64,000 nucleotides of DNA from Owenia fusiformis (lineage: Eukaryota; Annelida; Polychaeta; Sabellida; Oweniidae), in the NCBI GenBank assembly GCA_903813345.2, contig CAIIXF020000008.1:30466867-30530866 (forward strand), given 5' to 3'. Of the stretch, positions 60,401 through 64,000 are shown piece after piece; the first letter of the stretch is position 1; each line of letters opens with the position of its first letter. The notes beneath the pieces were generated by a model. It had not been told where the DNA came from and made no database searches. It saw only the letters and a list, made by a program, of their open reading frames with translations. The position numbers were made by a program, and so were the translations under genes.

Positions 60401-63400
60401 TTTTCTTCAAAAATAGGCATATTGCTTGTTTAACCAGTAGAATCGAGAAGTGTGCCTGCAATAGAATGGACACCATTTAGAGCATATCTCATAATGCTCA
60501 TACAAGTGCACCTAATTAAGCTAGACATCTACTTGCTGTGGTGTTGCTCCATGGAGTCAAGTTTTAATGTGCAAAAGAACAAGTCAGGATTCATACGGAC
60601 AGAAAAGGTTATTCAAAATAATGTAAGTATACTTTTTTGTGTCACCCTGTATTTTACGCCATTGGCCCACTGTTCTACTTGGCAAGTTTTGCCTTGATTC
60701 AGAGAAGTTGGCTTTTTGGGGTTATTCTCACCATGTGAGCCCCCCCCCCCACGGATGTTTCACCCTGTACAAGCATGAGCCTCCATAAATTGGATCTAAC
60801 ATTAGTTTAGATGAATGGCAGTTTTCATATGTTCCAAATTGTGGACAGACGGATATGACGGGACAATTCACTAGTTTCATGAGTCAAAAATACATACCAA
60901 GTAATATCCTTTCCTCTGGAGTACCATTAGAAACCACAGCATCTATGAGCTCATTTATTTTCTCACACATATAGTCTGTTGATTCAAGATCTTCAGAGTC
61001 GTTGATAGCGATACGTCTTCTGTTAAACCACACTGTACTAATCTGTCCTCCCATTGGTGTATAAGGCCTAAAATATGGGGTGTGTAATAAAAGTTCAATG
61101 CACAAAAGTACATTGAACATCATAGATTTTAATAAAATGAAGGACCCATGGTCCTGTGCTCACACAGTTTGGAACCTTCAGAGGAATGTATATCCTGACT
61201 TTCAAACAAAAAAATTGATTTGGATTTGTAGTCTCGAACTTTGAGAAACTGAGAAAGCACAGTTGTGTGACCTAGTTTGATGACCTTTGACCTTGAAAAT
61301 TTTACTAATTCAGAGCTCAGTAAGGTCTTTTGTGATTAAGCTGACCAAAATTTACATCCAAAAATCAATTTGAAAAATCAACTTTTTTGACCTTTCGAAG
61401 GTCACTGAAGGTCAATTAAAGGTCAAATCCTAAAACTAATGCCAGATTTGAACTCCTGGCAACTTGTAGATGATTTTCAAAAAAAAAATTTGGTCAAATT
61501 GAAGCAAGTTGAAAAATAACTTATTTTTACTGTTTTTTTACATCAAATATCTCAAAAACGGTAAAAATTTGATGCTGACATATATTGTGCAATATGTAGG
61601 GAATGCTTAAATCTAGTAATGATGTAATTCATTGCAAGAAATTATCAAGTATAAGGCAAACTTTGAGAAACTTATCAATCACAAAACCTGCCATTGACTT
61701 TATACATGAGAAAGTTTCCTGAAAATGACTAAGTCCTACTTTTTGTCAAATTTTATCGAGTAAACACCAAAAACTATAATTCCAAGAGCTTTGAAATCTT
61801 CAGAGGACATAAGTTGCATATACAGCAACTACTAAAAGTTATTTGAAAGTTCTACTTCAACAAAGTGTCTAGTATTTACAGAAAATTTGACTTTTTGACG
61901 TCAAAATCCGCAATTTCTCGGAAACCGGGCGAATTTGGGAAATGGCGATGATAGGTCAAATAGGCATTATGGATATGCATAAAATGAATGTGGATATGAC
62001 TCAATCCGAATAGCAGTTTTAATTTGTGCGGCCAATGTTGACGGACGGACCAACGGACGGACGGACGCCTGGTAGATCCCATAGGCTCACTGTGTGAGCC
62101 AAAAAGGTCTATATATTTCTGTCTGCAAGGTTTAATGTGACTAAAATAGATCTACCCAATTTATATTAAGGTTAAAGTTATATTCTATTTTAAAATTGTA
62201 AATCATATCTGCTTTAAATGGGTGATACAGGCCTTAGTGTTGGTATTGAACTGTTGGCAGAAGTATGTAGGTACAGTGTGGATATGGCTGCAAGGTTCTG
62301 TTTCATTTCACTTTACTTTTTTCTCTATGCTTTTTCTCTCCATTTGTAGATCTTGAAGAGCTTTGGTGAGACAACCAGATTCCTTTGAGTGAGAAACCTG
62401 GCTGCTCTTCTTTTATAAGTATTTAAGAATTTTCTCATGGCTTTTGCTGGGATAGTATAATATAGTTTATGAGGGGGTGACGAGGGTACACCATTGGTCC
62501 GAATCCTAATGGCCTGAATCCTATTGGTATGAATCCTAAATTGTCAGAATCCCAATGGTCTGAATCCCATTCATTTGAAACCAATGATTCAAAAATTGAC
62601 AATGATATTTATTATGATATAATAAATATAAAATAAATGATATAATGATATAAATGATATAATGATATAAAATTGACAATGATATTTTATGATATATATT
62701 TCTCCTGAGAGATAGCTTTGCAAAACTCGAGATTCCCAGCCCACGTTAAAGGACTTTTCCAGAAATGTTAGAAATCGTGGGAACACTTAAACTACTTCAA
62801 TCAATGTATAACATCATAAAGTATCGTTGTGATAATCGTAGAACGCTAACTGGAGTCAGGAGACAGTGTAATTGACGAAAAATGTATTTGGAACTTGTTA
62901 TTTTCCATGTCGTCTGACCAGGAAGTCTTGCCAATGCGCATGCGTGTAACCGGAAGCGGAAATCTCATGGCATGGAAGTGCATGCGCATTACCCAACTTC
63001 CTGAGAAGCCATCATGAAAATTATCATCCCTTCAACATTTTTCGTCAATTACACTGTTTCTCGACTCCAGTTAGCGTTCTACGATTATTACAACGATATT
63101 TTATGATGTTATACATCGATTGAAGTAGTGTAAGTGTTCCCAAGATTTCTAACATTTCTGGAAAAGACCTTTAACATGGGCTGGGAATATCGAGTTTTGC
63201 ATAGCCATCTATCTAAAGATGGCTATGTGCAAATATAATGTAGTAAATAGAAACACTGCATAATGTTTAAGCTCAACGTATCTAAAACCTGCATTCAATT
63301 CCGTTGATCAATGTGCAGATTTTAAACAGATTGTACACTTTTATACAAAATGTAAAATGGGTTTTGGATAATTGGGAGTCGGACCATTTGGATTCGGACA

Positions 63401-64000
63401 AATTGGTTTCAGATGATTGGGATTTGAAAGATTGGGATTCTTACCACTGGGATTCGGACCATTAGGATTCGGACCAATGGGATTCGGACCATTGGGATTC
63501 GGACCAATGGGATTCGGACCATTGGGATTCAGACCATTGGGATTCGGACCAATGGGATTCGGACCATTGGGATTCAGACCAATGAGGTAACCCTAGACTA
63601 CAGTATTGCTCACTGCTTTGGAGTGCCATTTACGATTTCCTAATGACACCCAAGTTTACCAACCTTTCTGGCGCAGTCGGATAGATCATCCTTATGTGTG
63701 GGAACGTCAACTCATCGTCTATCAGATCACTGACCCATTGTCGAACACCAAACCCTGAATCTCCTAGAAATAAACGTCAAAACTTCAGCAGTTTCTCTTC
63801 AATAATTTGGTATTATCGCCCATTAAAATAATAACAAATTTTTCAAAGTATTATTTACATCATTGTTTATGATTATTTTGCGCCTATTTAAGGTTATGGT
63901 TAGCTTAAGTATCTAAAGAATAATTGTACATACCCGAACCATGCAGAAATATAACAGAAGCAGTATGTTTTACGCTTGTTTGTGGTACAATTTGGGGTCT
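57438..64000 (-). CDS. LYPLAL1: LYPLAL1-like acyl-protein thioesterase, 5' end outside window
   Basis: Minus-strand exons 63934 to beyond 64000 (partial), 63664-63763, 60898-61067, 58140-58255 and 57438-57677 join in phase with GT/AG borders. In order they encode [66 protein letters not shown] (the nucleophile Ser in GxSxG) and [11 protein letters not shown] (Asp) ending FPNLYHQM (His). This is the alpha/beta-hydrolase triad of LYPLA/LYPLAL1, and the wording follows human LYPLAL1 more closely than LYPLA1/2. The family removes acyl groups from S-acylated cytosolic proteins. Stop at 57438-57440. Introns are full of repeats; the N-terminal exon(s) lie beyond the window. Confidence 0.93.
57752..57776. 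repeat. Solo end of a CAGGGTGTCC element
   Basis: TACAGGGTGTCCCAAAAGTA lies in the last intron of LYPLAL1 and resembles the ends of the mariner-like MITEs, but no matching right end was found nearby. Confidence 0.45.
58727..60649. mobile_element. Mariner-like element with CAGGGTGACAC ends, in LYPLAL1 intron
   Basis: Ends CAGGGTGACACAAAAAAGTA, TA on each side (58725-58726 and 60650-60651), and inverted similarity reaching ~200 bp inward (GTTGCTCCATGGAGTC and complement). It is ~970 bp without the nested element at 59246-60192. No transposase was identified. The flanks are also inverted copies of each other (58625-58724 with 60652-60745), so the element sits at the centre of a larger palindrome. 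Confidence 0.8.
59246..60192. mobile_element. DNA element with GAAAGGATG ends, copy 2
   Basis: About 947 bp, same family and orientation as 20234-21120, with high similarity along its length. It is nested in the mariner-like element 58727-60649. No transposase is visible. Confidence 0.75.
61140..62105 (+). mobile_element. 1-kb dispersed repeat, copy C (uninterrupted)
   Basis: Starts AAGGACCCATGGTCCTGTGC, a small palindrome followed by CTCACACAG, and ends GGCTCACTGTGTGAGCC-AAAAA. It holds the GGTCAAAGGTCA-type middle also seen at 1.4-2.6 kb and a GGACGGACGGACG run near 62045. It is the reference copy for 18508-20205 and lies in LYPLAL1 intron sequence. Non-coding. Confidence 0.8.
62480..63596. 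mobile_element. Foldback element with minisatellite arms, in LYPLAL1 intron
   Basis: The outer arms are ~15-bp tandem units: ATTGGTCCGAATCC-type on the left (62491-62590) and GGATTCGGACCATTG-type on the right (63365-63587), inverted to each other. Inside lie ~190-bp inverted arms of unique sequence (62695-62886 and 63037-63225; AACATTTCTGGAAAAG and complement) around a ~150-bp centre. The centre contains TGCGCATGCGTG and CCGGAAGCGGAA, which look like NRF1 and ETS sites. Long arms with terminal tandem repeats are the hallmark of FB-type elements. Confidence 0.75.

Overview
This window looks like a stretch of an invertebrate animal genome. It is AT-rich, has spliced genes with long introns, and most of it is transposons inserted into one another. 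Two genes are clear orthologues of animal genes: a four-exon NPC2 (sterol-transfer protein, + strand, 50.1-55.5 kb) and the 3' five exons of a LYPLAL1-type acyl-protein thioesterase (- strand, 57.4 kb to beyond the window end). The phylum cannot be fixed from the sequence. Helitron-like repeats with ~144-bp tandem cores and a Polinton would fit a mollusc, another lophotrochozoan or an invertebrate deuterostome.

Layout. 0-2.7 kb: degenerate minisatellites and a ~450-bp tandem repeat. 2.7-8.1 kb: a satellite with a 200-bp monomer built of ten 20-bp sub-units and a partly 600-bp higher-order (A-A-B) arrangement. 8.3-18.0 kb: a candidate four-exon gene of unknown function, all introns in phase 2, its introns filled with MITEs, foldbacks and hairpins. 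18-22 kb: nested repeats including a Helitron-like element. 22.1-23.2 kb: degenerate AT-rich tandem repeats. 23.4-31.2 kb: a Polinton-type virus-like element with integrase, packaging ATPase, protease and capsid genes, but no recognisable DNA polymerase. 31.4-31.9 kb: a 107-bp tandem repeat.

31.9-43.6 kb (- strand): remains of one very long, apparently intronless gene for a secreted protein of about ten tandem modules that resemble ricin-type beta-trefoils. Two DNA transposons split it: a 3.0-kb element with CACTGTG ends and a 5-bp target duplication (Transib/ProtoRAG style), and a 3.5-kb element with CAGGGGCG-type ends, a 5-bp duplication and a LINE inside it. Removing each insertion with one target copy restores the reading phase across the join, which shows that both hit coding sequence. 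44.7-49.9 kb: a TTAA-flanked (piggyBac-type) element carrying a mariner-like MITE.

50-64 kb: NPC2 and LYPLAL1 converge. The terminal exon of NPC2 is present in three copies: one extends into a palindromic repeat, one is split by a transposon with a 9-bp duplication, and one is intact. LYPLAL1 introns carry a mariner-like element with another transposon inside it, and a foldback element whose arms end in minisatellite.
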